Source: Brevundimonas sp. SGAir0440 (lineage in GTDB: Bacteria > Pseudomonadota > Alphaproteobacteria > Caulobacterales > Caulobacteraceae). Taken from it: 64,000 nt of DNA. Of this stretch, positions 8,601 through 16,827 are shown piece after piece (within the stretch, counting starts at the first letter, position 1; each line of letters opens with the position of its first letter). Location: assembly GCF_005484585.1 (NCBI RefSeq), contig NZ_CP039435.1, positions 372,001 through 436,000 of the forward strand. The letters run 5' to 3'. A program made the translations under genes and the position numbers. Under the pieces are notes generated by a model. That model worked only from the letters and a program-made list of their open reading frames with translations, made no database searches and was not told the origin of the DNA.

Positions 8601-10490
8601 GTCTTCGGCAACGGCGTCCTTCTGTCCAAGGCGACGCGTCTGGTCGCCGCCTTCGATCACCGCGACATCTTCATTGATCCGAACCCGGATCATGTGACCA
8701 GCTGGGTCGAGCGCAAGCGTCTGTTCGACCTGCCGCGCTCGTCCTGGCAGGACTATGACAAGGCCCTGATCTCGGAAGGCGGCGGCGTCTTCTCGCGCTC
8801 GGCCAAGTCGATCCAGCTGACGCCGCAGATCAAGGCGGCCCTGGACATCGCCGAGGACGAACTAGACCCCGTCAGCCTGATCCGCGCCATCCTGAAGGCG
8901 CCGGTCGAACTGCTCTATCTGGGCGGCATCGGCACCTATGTGAAATCGGCGGCCGAAACCGACGCCCAGGTCGGGGACAAGGGCACCGACGCGCTGCGCA
9001 TCAACGCCGACGAACTGCGGGTCAAGGTGGTGGGCGAGGGCGCAAACCTGGGCTTCACCCAGGCCGGGCGCATCGCCTTCGGTCAGGCCGGCGGCCGCAT
9101 CAACACCGACGCCATCGACAACTCCGCCGGGGTCGACACCTCCGACCACGAGGTCAACATCAAGATCCTGGTCGGCTCGGCCGTGACCAACGGCGTCCTG
9201 CCGGCCGAGGAGCGCACGCCGCTGCTGGCCTCCATGACCGACGAGGTCGGCCTCAAGGTGCTGGCCCACAACTACGATCAGACCCTGGCCCTGACCCTGC
9301 AACAGGCCGAAGGCGTCGGCGCCCTGGACGCCCAGCAGCGGTTCATGCAGAGCCTGTCGGCACGCGGAAAGCTGGACCGCAAGGTCGAGGGCCTGCCCAA
9401 CGACGCTCGCGTCAAGGAGCTGATGACGGCGGGCATCCCGCTGGCCCGGCCGGAGCTGGCCGTCCTGATGGCCTACGCCAAGCTGGAGCTGTCGGACGAC
9501 ATCGTCGCCTCCCAGGCGCCCGAGGATCCCTTCTTCGAACAGATCCTGGTCCGCTACTTCCCCGAGGCCCTGGCCCGGTTCGAGCCGGAGATGAAGAGCC
9601 ACCGTCTGCGACGCGAGATCATCGCCACCGTCATGGCCAATGAAGTCGTCAACATGTGCGGCCCGACCTTCCCCGACCGCCTGCGCGGCTCGGCGGAATG
9701 CGACACCACCGCCCTGATCATCGCCTTCGAGGCCGCGCGCCGCGTCTTCCGTCTGGACGAGGCGTGGGACGCCGTGTCGGCCCTGGACCTGAAGATCTCG
9801 GCCGAGGCCCAGATCGCCCTCTATCAGGAGATCGCTGTCGTCCTGCGTCGTCAGACCTTCTGGCTGGCCCGCCGCGCCAAGGGCGGTCTGTCGGTCCAGG
9901 CCCTGATCGACCGCTACCGCCCGATCGCCGACGCCTTGCAGGCCGAGGGCGCGCCCGTCCTGTCGCGCTTCGAACAGGGGCGTCTGGATGCGCGCGTCAA
10001 ACGTTTCGCCGACCACGGCGCGCCTGAGGATCTGACCCGCAGCATCGCCATCATGCGCCCCCTCGTCGCCGCCTCCGACATCGGGGACCTGGCGCAGGAG
10101 GCGAACTGGCCGGTCGCGGCCATGGCGCGCCTGTATCACCAGGTCGGGGCCGCCTTCGACTTCGATCGTCTGCGCGCCGCCGCCGGCTCCATTCCGTCTG
10201 CGGATCATTTCGATCGTCTCGCCGTCCGTCGTCTGATCGAGGACCTGATGAACGAGCAGGCGGCCCTGACCCGCGCCGTCGCCCGCGCCTCCGATCCGTC
10301 GGTCGGCGTCAGCGAGGACGCGGCCGAGGCCGCCGTGGACGCCTGGATCGGCTCCAAACAGGCGACGGTCGAGGGCGTGCGCGCTTCGGTGGACGAGATC
10401 GAACAGTCCGGCTCGGGCTGGACCTTCGCCAAACTGACCATCGCCAACGCCACGATCCGCGATCTGGCGACGGCGGCGGTGAATAGTTAG
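5634..10490 (+). CDS. gdhB: NAD-specific glutamate dehydrogenase, large (~180 kDa) class
   Basis: This is a 1,618-residue member of the large NAD-dependent glutamate dehydrogenase class. It deaminates glutamate to 2-oxoglutarate and ammonium, feeding carbon to the TCA cycle. A long N-terminal region with ACT-like segments (for example FLVDSVMGALAEAAVSVRAL) precedes the catalytic core. In the core, FGPVARGGLRWSDRR and KNAVIVPVGSKGGF (near residue 845) carry substrate- and catalysis-linked residues. The nucleotide-binding part includes GVGDMSGDVFGNG. The C-terminal extension typical of the class is present. The start MTAHDLRQPV was preferred to one 12 codons upstream. A REP-like hairpin begins two bases after the stop codon. 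The symbol follows the name used for this class and is less certain than the function. Confidence 0.95.
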   Translation: MTAHDLRQPVQPITKAALEAAFAKIVGTGPGAVEQTYLTQAHEDYSADETPELSGEDLAALLAASWTAAKAYPTDAAAPAITVGPLHGASDKVLDYDLVRIVQSDAPFLVDSVMGALAEAAVSVRALFHPVVELDGRRLSIIMLVIDSVPQERRDALGEGLAQSLSDVHAAVADHDAMTSLMRQAVQRLEETPPPVDPAVLAENIAFLKWLKSDHFVFLGARDYDYPLNADGDYEAEAPLGLSTDGLGILADPERTVLRRASEPAVLTRQMRRQLDLSEPVTVAKANARSRVHRRAYMDYVGVKRYGPDGKATGETRFVGLFTSEAYDQLTTEVPLLRRKVANALARADKAPGSHNEKRLKNILENYPRDELFQVSEDELLSIALGILHLYDRPRIRLFSRQDPFDRFVSVLCFIPREKFDSAVRERIGQIIARAWGGRISAWYPELSDAPLVRIHYIIGVEPGAHPIPDAAQLEADVAEAGRGWVDRFEGALRRSGVEEVAVGPLSAQWAKAFGAAYRDRYDADEAATDLQYVNRLNETGLPGEGKAVAVRAFRTPDDSRLQFRFKLYRRGPAVPLSDVLPILADMGLKTLEEYGYPIRPMGEEEIHVHEFLMEDPRGEALVFDDVKGPFEDAFAAVWTGRNESDGFNRLVIELGVEWRDAALIRTLAHYRQQTGLDPSQTVQEEALREYPDVARALLSLFKAKFAPEGGSADDRAPAVAELDAKIVTLLQDVKSLDHDRALRRIAALIGAIKRTNYFQLDADGQPKPHISIKIASRELDDLPLPKPYREIFVWAPHVEGVHLRFGPVARGGLRWSDRRDDFRTEVLGLVKAQQVKNAVIVPVGSKGGFYPKQLPRTTDREAIQGEAIRAYRTFLSGLLDITDNIAADGSVTHPANVIAWEGDDPYLVVAADKGTATFSDIANGVSASYGFWLGDAFASGGSIGYDHKAMGITARGAWEAVKRHFREMGKDIQTQPFTMVGVGDMSGDVFGNGVLLSKATRLVAAFDHRDIFIDPNPDHVTSWVERKRLFDLPRSSWQDYDKALISEGGGVFSRSAKSIQLTPQIKAALDIAEDELDPVSLIRAILKAPVELLYLGGIGTYVKSAAETDAQVGDKGTDALRINADELRVKVVGEGANLGFTQAGRIAFGQAGGRINTDAIDNSAGVDTSDHEVNIKILVGSAVTNGVLPAEERTPLLASMTDEVGLKVLAHNYDQTLALTLQQAEGVGALDAQQRFMQSLSARGKLDRKVEGLPNDARVKELMTAGIPLARPELAVLMAYAKLELSDDIVASQAPEDPFFEQILVRYFPEALARFEPEMKSHRLRREIIATVMANEVVNMCGPTFPDRLRGSAECDTTALIIAFEAARRVFRLDEAWDAVSALDLKISAEAQIALYQEIAVVLRRQTFWLARRAKGGLSVQALIDRYRPIADALQAEGAPVLSRFEQGRLDARVKRFADHGAPEDLTRSIAIMRPLVAASDIGDLAQEANWPVAAMARLYHQVGAAFDFDRLRAAAGSIPSADHFDRLAVRRLIEDLMNEQAALTRAVARASDPSVGVSEDAAEAAVDAWIGSKQATVEGVRASVDEIEQSGSGWTFAKLTIANATIRDLATAAVNS

Positions 10491-10491
10491 T

Positions 10492-10523
10492 CGTGCTATC
10501 GGCCGTCGGCCTGCTTGAGCACG
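10492..10523 (-). repeat. REP-like nested hairpin, copy 2 of 7
   Basis: Outer arms CGTGCT/AGCACG (6 bp) enclose an inner GGCC-GTC-GGCC hairpin. Unpaired TGCTTG and ATC segments sit at the positions conserved in the family. It begins two bases after the gdh stop codon, where it could act as an mRNA 3' stabiliser or a terminator without a T tract. Confidence 0.7.
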
Positions 10524-10588
10524 TGATCGCTTGACGAAGCCGTCGTCGCACGGCCTCTTCAGCCGCTGATCAGGCTGGGGAGGCCGCA

Positions 10589-11056
10589 ATGCCGAGAAAG
10601 TTCCTCGTCGTCGTCGACGATAGTCCGGAGTTCGAGGCCGCCCTGCGGTTCGCCTCGCGCCGGGCGAAATCGACGGGCGGGCGCGTGGTCATGCTGCGCG
10701 TCCTGCCGACCGACAGCGACGCCCACTGGTCGGGCGTGCGCGAGGAAATCGAACGCCAGCAGCGCCAGGAGGCGGAAATCCTCCTGAACCGCCTGGGCGA
10801 GGAGGCGCAAACCCGTTCCGGCGCCGCGCCGGTCTTCCTGATCGAAAAGGGCGAGGCCCAGGCCGCGATCAAGAAGGTCGTCGCCGCCGATGCTGAGATC
10901 AAGATCCTGGTCCTGGCCGCCGGAACCAGCTCGCGCGGCCCCGGCCCGCTGGTCTCGGCCATCATCAAACAGGGCGCGCAGATCGGCGGCCGCAAACTGC
11001 CTGTCACCATCGTCCCCGGCGAACTGACCGAAGACGAGATCGAAGACCTGGCCTAG
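10589..11056 (+). CDS. Universal stress protein (UspA family)
   Basis: The 155-residue product has the single-domain length of the UspA family. The N-terminal strand and helix FLVVVDDSPEFEAALRFA carry the acidic residue expected at the nucleotide site. The end of the domain, LVLAAGTSSRGPGPLVSAI, is a loose match to the G-2x-G-9x-G(S/T) ATP-binding signature. ATP binding is therefore possible but not certain. The long charged helix near residues 50-70 (EEIERQQRQEAEILLNRL) is typical of proteobacterial members of this type. The gene is 98 bases after gdh, with a REP-like repeat between, and is convergent with mltA. Confidence 0.85.
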   Translation: MPRKFLVVVDDSPEFEAALRFASRRAKSTGGRVVMLRVLPTDSDAHWSGVREEIERQQRQEAEILLNRLGEEAQTRSGAAPVFLIEKGEAQAAIKKVVAADAEIKILVLAAGTSSRGPGPLVSAIIKQGAQIGGRKLPVTIVPGELTEDEIEDLA

Positions 11057-11068
11057 CCGGGCAGGGAT

Positions 11069-12184
11069 CTAACCCTTCGGGACCAGGCGCCACATCCGCA
11101 AGGGATGGCGCACGGTCCCGGCCTCGGCCCCCGCGCGGTCCCCGCGACCCATATAGAGGTCGGCGCGCACCGGTCCGCGAATGGCCGACCCGGTATCCAG
11201 CGCCATGGCCAGACCGCGGTAGCTGGCCGTGGCGCCGCGCAGATTACCGCCGTCGGCCTCCAGCCAGACCAGTTCGCCATAGCGCCAATGGGCCGGATCG
11301 ACCGCGATGGCCCGCCGCTCGGTCAGGGGCACGCCCGCCGCCCCCGCCGGATGGCCGTCATCGTCGGGGTCCAGCCGGAAGAAGATGTAGCGCGGGTTCA
11401 GCGCCATGACCGCCTGCGCCTCATAGCCCCTATGGCTGGCCAGCCAGTCCCGGATCGCATCGCCGGAGGTGCCGTTCTGCGGCAACAGCCCCTGCTGCGC
11501 CATCGGTCGGGCGATGCCCACGAACGGCTTGCCGTTGTCGGCGGCATAGGCGGCGCGGCCGCGCGTGCCGTCCTCGAACGTCAGATAGCCCGACCCCTGG
11601 ATCTGCAGAAAGAACAGGTCCTCGGCCCGCATCCAGGCCAGGGCCTGCTCGGGCCGAGCGGCGGATTCGATATAGGCCCGGTCGCCTGCGGCGCGGGGAT
11701 TGGCGGGCTTGGGCAGGACGGGGGCCGAGAACTCGGCGTCCGGCCGTCGCCGCGCCGGATATTCGGGCGCGAAATAGGAGGTCAGCAGCCCCGGTCGCCC
11801 GTCCGGCGTCTGGGCCGGGATCGCGCTGAAGCTGGCCTCGAAGAAGGCGCGCGCCTGTGACGGCGTGATCGCCATCGTCGTCGCCATAGCCTTGGCGCGT
11901 CCGCAGACCCGGCGTGCGGCCTCGTCACGCGCCGCGCCGCACCCGTCCACATAGGCCCGGAAGGCTGCCAGGTGATCCTCTTGGCTCCAGCCCGGCAGCA
12001 CGGCGGGGCTCAGGGCGTCGGACGGCGCGGGAGGCGGGGTCGGATTGGGCGAGGGCGTATAGGGAACCGGCCCCGTCTGCGGCCCCGTCGCGCCCGTCGG
12101 CGTCATCGGCCCGGTCGAACAGGCGGCGACCGCCAGGGCGGCCGTCAGCGTCGCCAGTCCGCCCGACCGGCCGCGAACCGCCAT
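11069..12184 (-). CDS. mltA: Membrane-bound lytic murein transglycosylase A
   Basis: MltA cleaves the glycan strands of peptidoglycan, making 1,6-anhydromuramyl ends, from the inner face of the outer membrane. The 371-residue product starts with a lipoprotein signal whose lipobox is LAVAACS (Cys about residue 22). The MltA domain follows, with LLTSYFAPEYPARR and FFLQIQGSGYLTFEDG. The C-terminal 3D domain ends in RGLAMALDTGSAIRG, whose Asp corresponds to the catalytic aspartate of the family. The start codon overlaps the stop of the Tim44-like gene by one base (TGATG), so the two are probably translated from one message. Confidence 0.93.
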   Translation of the reverse strand: MAVRGRSGGLATLTAALAVAACSTGPMTPTGATGPQTGPVPYTPSPNPTPPPAPSDALSPAVLPGWSQEDHLAAFRAYVDGCGAARDEAARRVCGRAKAMATTMAITPSQARAFFEASFSAIPAQTPDGRPGLLTSYFAPEYPARRRPDAEFSAPVLPKPANPRAAGDRAYIESAARPEQALAWMRAEDLFFLQIQGSGYLTFEDGTRGRAAYAADNGKPFVGIARPMAQQGLLPQNGTSGDAIRDWLASHRGYEAQAVMALNPRYIFFRLDPDDDGHPAGAAGVPLTERRAIAVDPAHWRYGELVWLEADGGNLRGATASYRGLAMALDTGSAIRGPVRADLYMGRGDRAGAEAGTVRHPLRMWRLVPKG

Positions 12185-12822
12185 CAGGCGTTGGCCGGCT
12201 CGACGCGCGCCAGGACCCAGTTCGGGTCCGTCGCGCCCAGGGTGCGTTCGAAAGTCCAGTGTTCGGCCGTGCGGCGTTCCTCCACCAGCGGCTCGCCCGT
12301 CGTCGCGTCCGACGTTTCGCCCGAAGCCTTGGTCACCCGACTGCGCAGTTCGGCAAGGAAGCGGACCTTGGCCACGGCCTTGTCGCCCTCGGCGACCGCG
12401 CCTTCCAGATCGGCCCGGGGCGGATACAGGAACTCGACGGTCTCGGTCTCGCCGCGCGTCTCCCGCGCCGCGATGCCGGTCTCGAATGAGGCGAAGACGT
12501 TCGGCGTCAGCAGCGGCTTCAGTGCGGCCCGGTCGCCGGCGGCGTAGCCGCGCACGATGGTCTCATAGGCCTGACGCGCCCCGTCAAGGAAACGGGCCGG
12601 GTCGAACGCCGGATCGCGCGCCTTCAGGCTGGCGATGGAGGCCAGGGTCGCCGGGTCGATCGCCGCGACCTTGGGCGTCTCGGCCTGGGCCGGGCCGGGC
12701 GGCGCGATCTTGGCGTCTTCCTGCGGCTGACGGCCCACCCGCTTGCCCAGCACATTGTAGAGCTGGAACAGCACGAAGGCTGCGATGAAGGCGAAGACGA
12801 CGACCTGGAACTGAACCGGCAT
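12184..12822 (-). CDS. Tim44/TimA-like membrane-anchored adaptor protein
   Basis: The 212-residue product has one N-terminal transmembrane helix (VVVFAFIAAFVLFQLYNVLG). It is followed by a Pro/Ala linker and a Tim44-like C-terminal domain (ASFETGIAARETRGETETVEFL, then HWTFERTLGATDPNWVLARVE). The domain is named for the mitochondrial import motor subunit. Bacterial homologues are inner-membrane proteins of unclear role. I chose the ATG giving MPVQFQ over a TTG two codons upstream. The gene is divergent from secB, an order recalled from other Alphaproteobacteria, and lies 5' of mltA in a probable two-gene operon. That context hints at envelope or export work. Confidence 0.85.
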   Translation of the reverse strand: MPVQFQVVVFAFIAAFVLFQLYNVLGKRVGRQPQEDAKIAPPGPAQAETPKVAAIDPATLASIASLKARDPAFDPARFLDGARQAYETIVRGYAAGDRAALKPLLTPNVFASFETGIAARETRGETETVEFLYPPRADLEGAVAEGDKAVAKVRFLAELRSRVTKASGETSDATTGEPLVEERRTAEHWTFERTLGATDPNWVLARVEPANA

Positions 12823-13020
12823 GTTCAAGAGGAGATTCCTGTAGCGAACGACGAGTGCGCCAAACCCTTAGTCTGGCGTGATTACGGGCTCATATAGGGT
12901 GAGGCAAGGCGAAGCGCGCCCCCAATCGCGCGCGCGACGTTGCGGCCAAGCGTCCCGGCATGGTAGTCGCGGCGCCTCATTCCGGCCTCATCGGCCCCAA
13001 ACTGCGCCAAAGACCGTTTC

Positions 13021-13533
13021 ATGACCGACGCCGCTCCTCCCGCCGAACAGCCCCAACAAGGCGACGCCCAGCAGGGCCAGCCCGCCGGTCCCGGCTTCCG
13101 CATCCTGGCGCAATACGTCCGCGACTTCTCGTTCGAGAACCCGCGCGCCCCGGAATCCCTGCGCATCGACGGCAAGCCCGCGATCGACCTCGGCGTCGAA
13201 ATGGCCGCCCAGGGCCGCCCCGACGGCCTGTTCGAACTGGACCTCAAGCTGTCGATCAAGGCGACGCACGAGAACCAGCCCGTCTTCCACGTCGAACTGG
13301 TCTATGGCGGCCTGTTCCAGCTGGCCAACGTTCCGGAGCAGGACATCGAGCCCCTGCTGCTGATCGAATGCCCGCGCTACCTGTTCCCGTTCGCACGCGA
13401 GATCATCTCGGGCGCCACGGCCGACGGCGGCTTCTATCCCCCGTTCCAGCTGGACCCCATCGACTTCGCCGCCATCTACATCGCGCGCCAGCAACAGATC
13501 GCCCAGCAGCCGGTCGAAACCGGCCAGGCCTAA
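13021..13533 (+). CDS. secB: Protein-export chaperone SecB
   Basis: SecB holds preproteins unfolded in the cytoplasm and hands them to SecA. At 170 residues it is about normal for alphaproteobacterial SecB. The core is recognisable from [14 protein letters not shown], the [12 protein letters not shown] strand, [16 protein letters not shown] and [16 protein letters not shown]. The first ~25 residues are Pro/Gln/Ala-rich and probably disordered. SecA at the left end of the window keeps the C-terminal zinc motif that SecB binds, so the pair is complete. The gene is transcribed away from the Tim44-like gene across a 198-base divergent promoter region, and a transporter gene follows seven bases after its stop. 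Confidence 0.96.
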   Translation: MTDAAPPAEQPQQGDAQQGQPAGPGFRILAQYVRDFSFENPRAPESLRIDGKPAIDLGVEMAAQGRPDGLFELDLKLSIKATHENQPVFHVELVYGGLFQLANVPEQDIEPLLLIECPRYLFPFAREIISGATADGGFYPPFQLDPIDFAAIYIARQQQIAQQPVETGQA

Positions 13534-13540
13534 GCGCGAC

Positions 13541-14491
13541 ATGGTCGCCGCCGCGCGGCCTTCGCCTGACCCATCGAAAGCCGCGGGCGAGGACGTCGTC
13601 CGCGGCATTCTTCTGCGCATCGCCGCCGCCGGCTGTTTCTCGATCATGACGGCGACGTTGAAGCTGGCGTCGCAGGATGGCGTGGCGGCGCCGGAAATGC
13701 TGTTCTACCGCGCCTTCTTCGGCCTTCCGGTCGTTGTGGCCTGGGTGCTGACCCAGCCGGGCGGCCTGTCGGCCCTGTCGACGCGCCGCCCCCTGGCTCA
13801 TCTGGGACGCAGCGCCCTGGGCGTCGCGGCCATTCTGTGCCTGTTCCAGACGCTGACGCTGCTGCCGCTCGCCGACGCGACGACGCTCAGCTTCACCGCT
13901 CCGATCTTCGCCACCATCCTGTCCTTCTTCGTGCTGAAGGAGGCGGTCGGTCCGCGCCGCTGGGCTGCCGTCGCGGTCGGCTTCATCGGCGTGATCGTCG
14001 TCATGCGGCCGGGCGTCGGCCATTCGGTCCTGCCGCTAGCGGGCGTGGCCTTCGCCCTGATCGGGGCGGTGCTGACGGCCGGCGTGACCATCACCCTGCG
14101 CCAGTTGCGCGACACAGAGCACGTCGCCGCCATCGTCTTCTGGTTCTTCGTTGCCTGCTCGGTCGTGGGGGCGATCCTGCTGCCCTTCGTCGGCCATTGG
14201 CACGCGCTCGGCACCTTCGGACTGCTGGTCGGATCGGGCGTCGCCGGCGGCCTGGCCCAACTGTTCATGACCGCCTCGCTGCAAAAGGCTCCGGTCGCCG
14301 TGGTCGCGCCCTTCGACTATCTCCAGATCGTCGGCGCCATCGTCTTCGGCTGGTGGCTGATGGCCGCGACGCCCACCCTCACCACCCTGGCCGGCGCCGC
14401 CCTGATCGCCAGCAGCGGCCTCTACACCGCCTGGCGCGAACACATCCGCCGCAAGGCCAGCCTGATCCAGCCTACCGCGCCGCTGGTTTAG
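13541..14491 (+). CDS. DMT-superfamily permease (EamA/RhaT type)
   Basis: The 316-residue integral membrane protein has about ten hydrophobic helices arranged as two EamA repeats, the drug/metabolite transporter layout. The first repeat includes AGCFSIMTATLKLAS, EMLFYRAFFGLPVVVAWVL and a typical end-of-repeat FFVLKEAVGPRRWAAVAVGFIGVIVVM. The second ends in GALIASSGLYTAWREH-like sequence. Substrates of this group (amino acids, nucleotides, toxic metabolites) cannot be read from sequence. The gene starts seven bases after secB and may share its message. The ~20-residue N-terminus before the first helix is cytoplasmic and Ala/Pro-rich. Confidence 0.88.
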   Translation: MVAAARPSPDPSKAAGEDVVRGILLRIAAAGCFSIMTATLKLASQDGVAAPEMLFYRAFFGLPVVVAWVLTQPGGLSALSTRRPLAHLGRSALGVAAILCLFQTLTLLPLADATTLSFTAPIFATILSFFVLKEAVGPRRWAAVAVGFIGVIVVMRPGVGHSVLPLAGVAFALIGAVLTAGVTITLRQLRDTEHVAAIVFWFFVACSVVGAILLPFVGHWHALGTFGLLVGSGVAGGLAQLFMTASLQKAPVAVVAPFDYLQIVGAIVFGWWLMAATPTLTTLAGAALIASSGLYTAWREHIRRKASLIQPTAPLV

Positions 14492-14495
14492 GGCG

Positions 14496-14951
14496 TCAGC
14501 GTCCCGTCGATCCGAAACCGCCCGTCCCGCGTGCGGTTTCGTCCAGCGTCTCGACCTCGACCCAGTCCGCTCGCTCATGCCGGGCGATCACCAGCTGGGC
14601 GATGCGTTCGCCGCGGCGGATGACGAAGGGTTCGGCGCCGATATTGGCCAGGATCACGCCGCACTCGCCGCGATAGTCGCTGTCGATCGTGCCCGGCGCA
14701 TTGGGGCAGATGATGCCGTGTTTCAACGCCAGTCCCGAGCGCGCCCGCACCTGGGCCTCATACCCCATCGGCAGGGCGATCTTCAGACCCGTCGGCACCA
14801 GGGCCCGCTGACCCGGCGCCAGGGTCATCGGCTGATCCTCGGGCACGGCGGCGCGCAGGTCCATGCCCGCCGACCCGGCGGTTTCGTAGGCGGGCAGGGG
14901 CAGACCCTCGGAATGCGGCAGGCGCAGGATCTGGATCGGGGTCTCGGTCAT
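14496..14951 (-). CDS. dut: Deoxyuridine 5'-triphosphate nucleotidohydrolase
   Basis: dUTPase hydrolyses dUTP to dUMP and pyrophosphate. This keeps uracil out of DNA and supplies thymidylate synthesis. The 151-residue product shows all five motifs of the trimeric class in order: [42 protein letters not shown] and the C-terminal [11 protein letters not shown] that closes over the active site. Its ATG overlaps the stop of coaBC by four bases (ATGA). The coaBC-dut pairing is common in bacteria and suggests a shared transcript. It is convergent with the DMT permease, only four bases from its stop. Confidence 0.97.
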   Translation of the reverse strand: MTETPIQILRLPHSEGLPLPAYETAGSAGMDLRAAVPEDQPMTLAPGQRALVPTGLKIALPMGYEAQVRARSGLALKHGIICPNAPGTIDSDYRGECGVILANIGAEPFVIRRGERIAQLVIARHERADWVEVETLDETARGTGGFGSTGR

Positions 14952-16177
14952 TGGGCGGCCCTGAAATGGTCGGCGATGCGGGCGGCGACGGCCCGGGCGA
15001 TGGTGGTCTTGGACTGGCGCGGCCAGGTCTCGGTCCGATCGGCGGTGACCAGCAGCACGGCGTTGCCGTCCGATCCGAACACGTCGTCGGATACGTCATT
15101 GCCAAGGATCCAGTCGCAGCCCTTTCGCGACAGCTTGGCGCGCGCATTGGCCTCCAGGTCCGTCGTCTCGGCGGCGAAGCCGATGACCAGGGCCGGGCGG
15201 TTCGGACCGGGCGCGGCGACGCCCGCCAGAATGTCGGGGTTTTCGATCAGGGCCAGGGTCGGCGGGCCGCCCGGTCCCTTCTTGATCTTGCCGCCGGCGA
15301 TGGTGTCGACGCGCCAGTCGGCGACTGCCGCCGACAGCACGGCGATGTCGGCGGGAAGGGCGCTCTGCGTCGCCGCCTGCATCTCAAGCGCGCTCTCCAC
15401 ATCGATCCGCGTCACGCCGGTCGGGGCGGCCAACGCCGTCGGCCCCGACACCAGCGTCACCTCGGCCCCCAGCTCGGCCAGGGCGGCGGCGATGGCGTAG
15501 CCCTGTTTGCCGCTGGAGCGATTGGTCAGGCCCCGCACCGGATCGATCGGTTCGAACGTCGGCCCGGCCGTGACCACGGCCTTGCGTCCTTGGAGCGGTC
15601 GCCCCGCCGCACCCGCCAGCAGGCCTTCAATGGCCTCCAGGATCGCGGCGGGTTCCGCCATGCGCCCCGGCCCGTATTCGCCGCAGGCCATCTCGCCGTC
15701 GTCCGGCCCCACCACCGCGACGCCGTGAAAGCCCGGAAAGGCCTTCAACCGCTCCATATTGGCCTGGACCGCCGGATGCTCCCACATCCGCACATTCATC
15801 GCCGGCGCCAGCAGCACCCGCTTGTCCGTCGCGATCAAGGTCGTCGAGGCCAGGTCGTCGGCCAGCCCGTTTGCAGCCTTGGCGATCAGTCCCGCCGTCG
15901 CCGGCGCCACCACCACCAGATCGGCCCATCGCGACAGCTCGATATGGCCCATGCTGGTCTCGTCGTCGGGGTGGAACAGGCCCGACCGCACCGGATGCCC
16001 GCTCAGCGCCGCCAGCGATAGGGGCGTCACGAACTCGGCGCCGGATTCCGTCAGGATCACCCGCGTCTGCCCGCCCGCCTTGGCGATCAGTCGTACCAGC
16101 TCCAGCGCCTTATAGGCCGCGATGCCGCCGCCCACGATCAGCAGGATCTTGCGGTTCGAAAGGGGGCGATTGTCCAT
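14948..16177 (-). CDS. coaBC: Bifunctional phosphopantothenoylcysteine decarboxylase/synthetase
   Basis: CoaBC carries out two steps of coenzyme A synthesis: CTP-dependent joining of cysteine to 4'-phosphopantothenate, and FMN-dependent decarboxylation. The 409-residue product has an N-terminal flavodoxin-like CoaC domain with [16 protein letters not shown], the active-site His in [11 protein letters not shown], the [10 protein letters not shown] motif and the Cys in [15 protein letters not shown]-terminal CoaB domain follows, with [20 protein letters not shown] and the conserved lysines in GKIKKGPG. I use the ATG at [10 protein letters not shown]; a GTG two codons upstream is also possible. 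It is divergent from a lipoprotein gene, and a LexA-type box sits between them. Confidence 0.96.
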   Translation of the reverse strand: MDNRPLSNRKILLIVGGGIAAYKALELVRLIAKAGGQTRVILTESGAEFVTPLSLAALSGHPVRSGLFHPDDETSMGHIELSRWADLVVVAPATAGLIAKAANGLADDLASTTLIATDKRVLLAPAMNVRMWEHPAVQANMERLKAFPGFHGVAVVGPDDGEMACGEYGPGRMAEPAAILEAIEGLLAGAAGRPLQGRKAVVTAGPTFEPIDPVRGLTNRSSGKQGYAIAAALAELGAEVTLVSGPTALAAPTGVTRIDVESALEMQAATQSALPADIAVLSAAVADWRVDTIAGGKIKKGPGGPPTLALIENPDILAGVAAPGPNRPALVIGFAAETTDLEANARAKLSRKGCDWILGNDVSDDVFGSDGNAVLLVTADRTETWPRQSKTTIARAVAARIADHFRAAQ

Positions 16178-16217
16178 GCGCACGGTCTAGCCGCCGCGCG
16201 TGACGCCGTCGAGACGA

Positions 16218-16232
16218 GAACATTGCACGAAC
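16218..16232. promoter_or_regulatory. LexA/SOS box candidate, GAAC-N7-GAAC
   Basis: GAACATTGCACGAAC is, read on the minus strand, a perfect match to the direct-repeat GTTC-N7-GTTC operator known for LexA in Alphaproteobacteria. It lies 40 bases from the coaBC start and 47 bases from the lipoprotein start, a sensible place to control either. Two half-sites give only eight fixed bases, so chance occurrence in 64 kb is not negligible. The intergenic position raises the likelihood. Confidence 0.5.
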
Positions 16233-16279
16233 AATAAAGTTGTGCTTTCGTCGCGCGCAGCGGGTATCTGGAGGGAAGA

Positions 16280-16792
16280 ATGAGAACGCTGACGAGGGGA
16301 GGGGCCGCGCTGGTCCTGTGCGGACTGGTGGGGCTTGCCGGCTGCGACAACAGTTCGGCGGTCGAGACACGGGATCGGACGGCGAGCGCCGAACCCGTCG
16401 CCCTGACCTCCATGCCGGCGACCGGCGAAGAGGCCGCCGCGCCGCAGGAAAAGCCGGTCCTGACCGCCAACCGGCGCGAGACCGTCGACGCCAAGATCGC
16501 GCGTCTTTACGACCGCAACGGCGCAGACTTCGGCGCGCGCTCAGCCGAGGATTATCTGACGAAGGTCACGGCTTTCACGACAAAGCCTCCGCGCGACGCC
16601 GAGACCGTCAAGCGGCCCAATGGCGACACCCTGATCTATCAGGCCTCGACCAACACCTTCGCCGTCGTGGCCCGCAACGGGTCGCCCCGCACCATGTTCA
16701 AGCCGACGACGGGCGCCGACTACTGGGCCGAGCAGAAGGCGGCGGCGCCCACCTTCGGTCAGCGGCGACAATCGACGGGCGCGGCGGGCTGA
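16280..16792 (+). CDS. Small lipoprotein with a domain resembling polymorphic-toxin C-termini
   Basis: The 170-residue product has a signal peptide with lipobox LVGLAGC (Cys about residue 22), so it should be lipid-anchored. A Thr/Ala/Glu-rich spacer follows. From about residue 72, the pattern NGADFGARSAEDYLTKVTAF, then RPNGDTLIYQASTNTFAVV and GSPRTMFKP, resembles a domain I recall at the C-termini of some contact-dependent or polymorphic toxins and in stand-alone alphaproteobacterial proteins. No separate immunity gene is seen beside it. A good ribosome site (GGAGGGA) precedes the ATG. A LexA-type box 47 bases upstream suggests DNA-damage control. The domain assignment is recalled similarity, not a search result. 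Confidence 0.75.
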   Translation: MRTLTRGGAALVLCGLVGLAGCDNSSAVETRDRTASAEPVALTSMPATGEEAAAPQEKPVLTANRRETVDAKIARLYDRNGADFGARSAEDYLTKVTAFTTKPPRDAETVKRPNGDTLIYQASTNTFAVVARNGSPRTMFKPTTGADYWAEQKAAAPTFGQRRQSTGAAG

Positions 16793-16827
16793 TATAGAGG
16801 GCGGGTTCCACCAAGGATCTCGCCCCC

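Noticed and set aside
6432-8693. 753-codon open frame antisense to gdh
   Set aside because: Shadow frame with no domain; the opposite strand codes for the well-recognised glutamate dehydrogenase.
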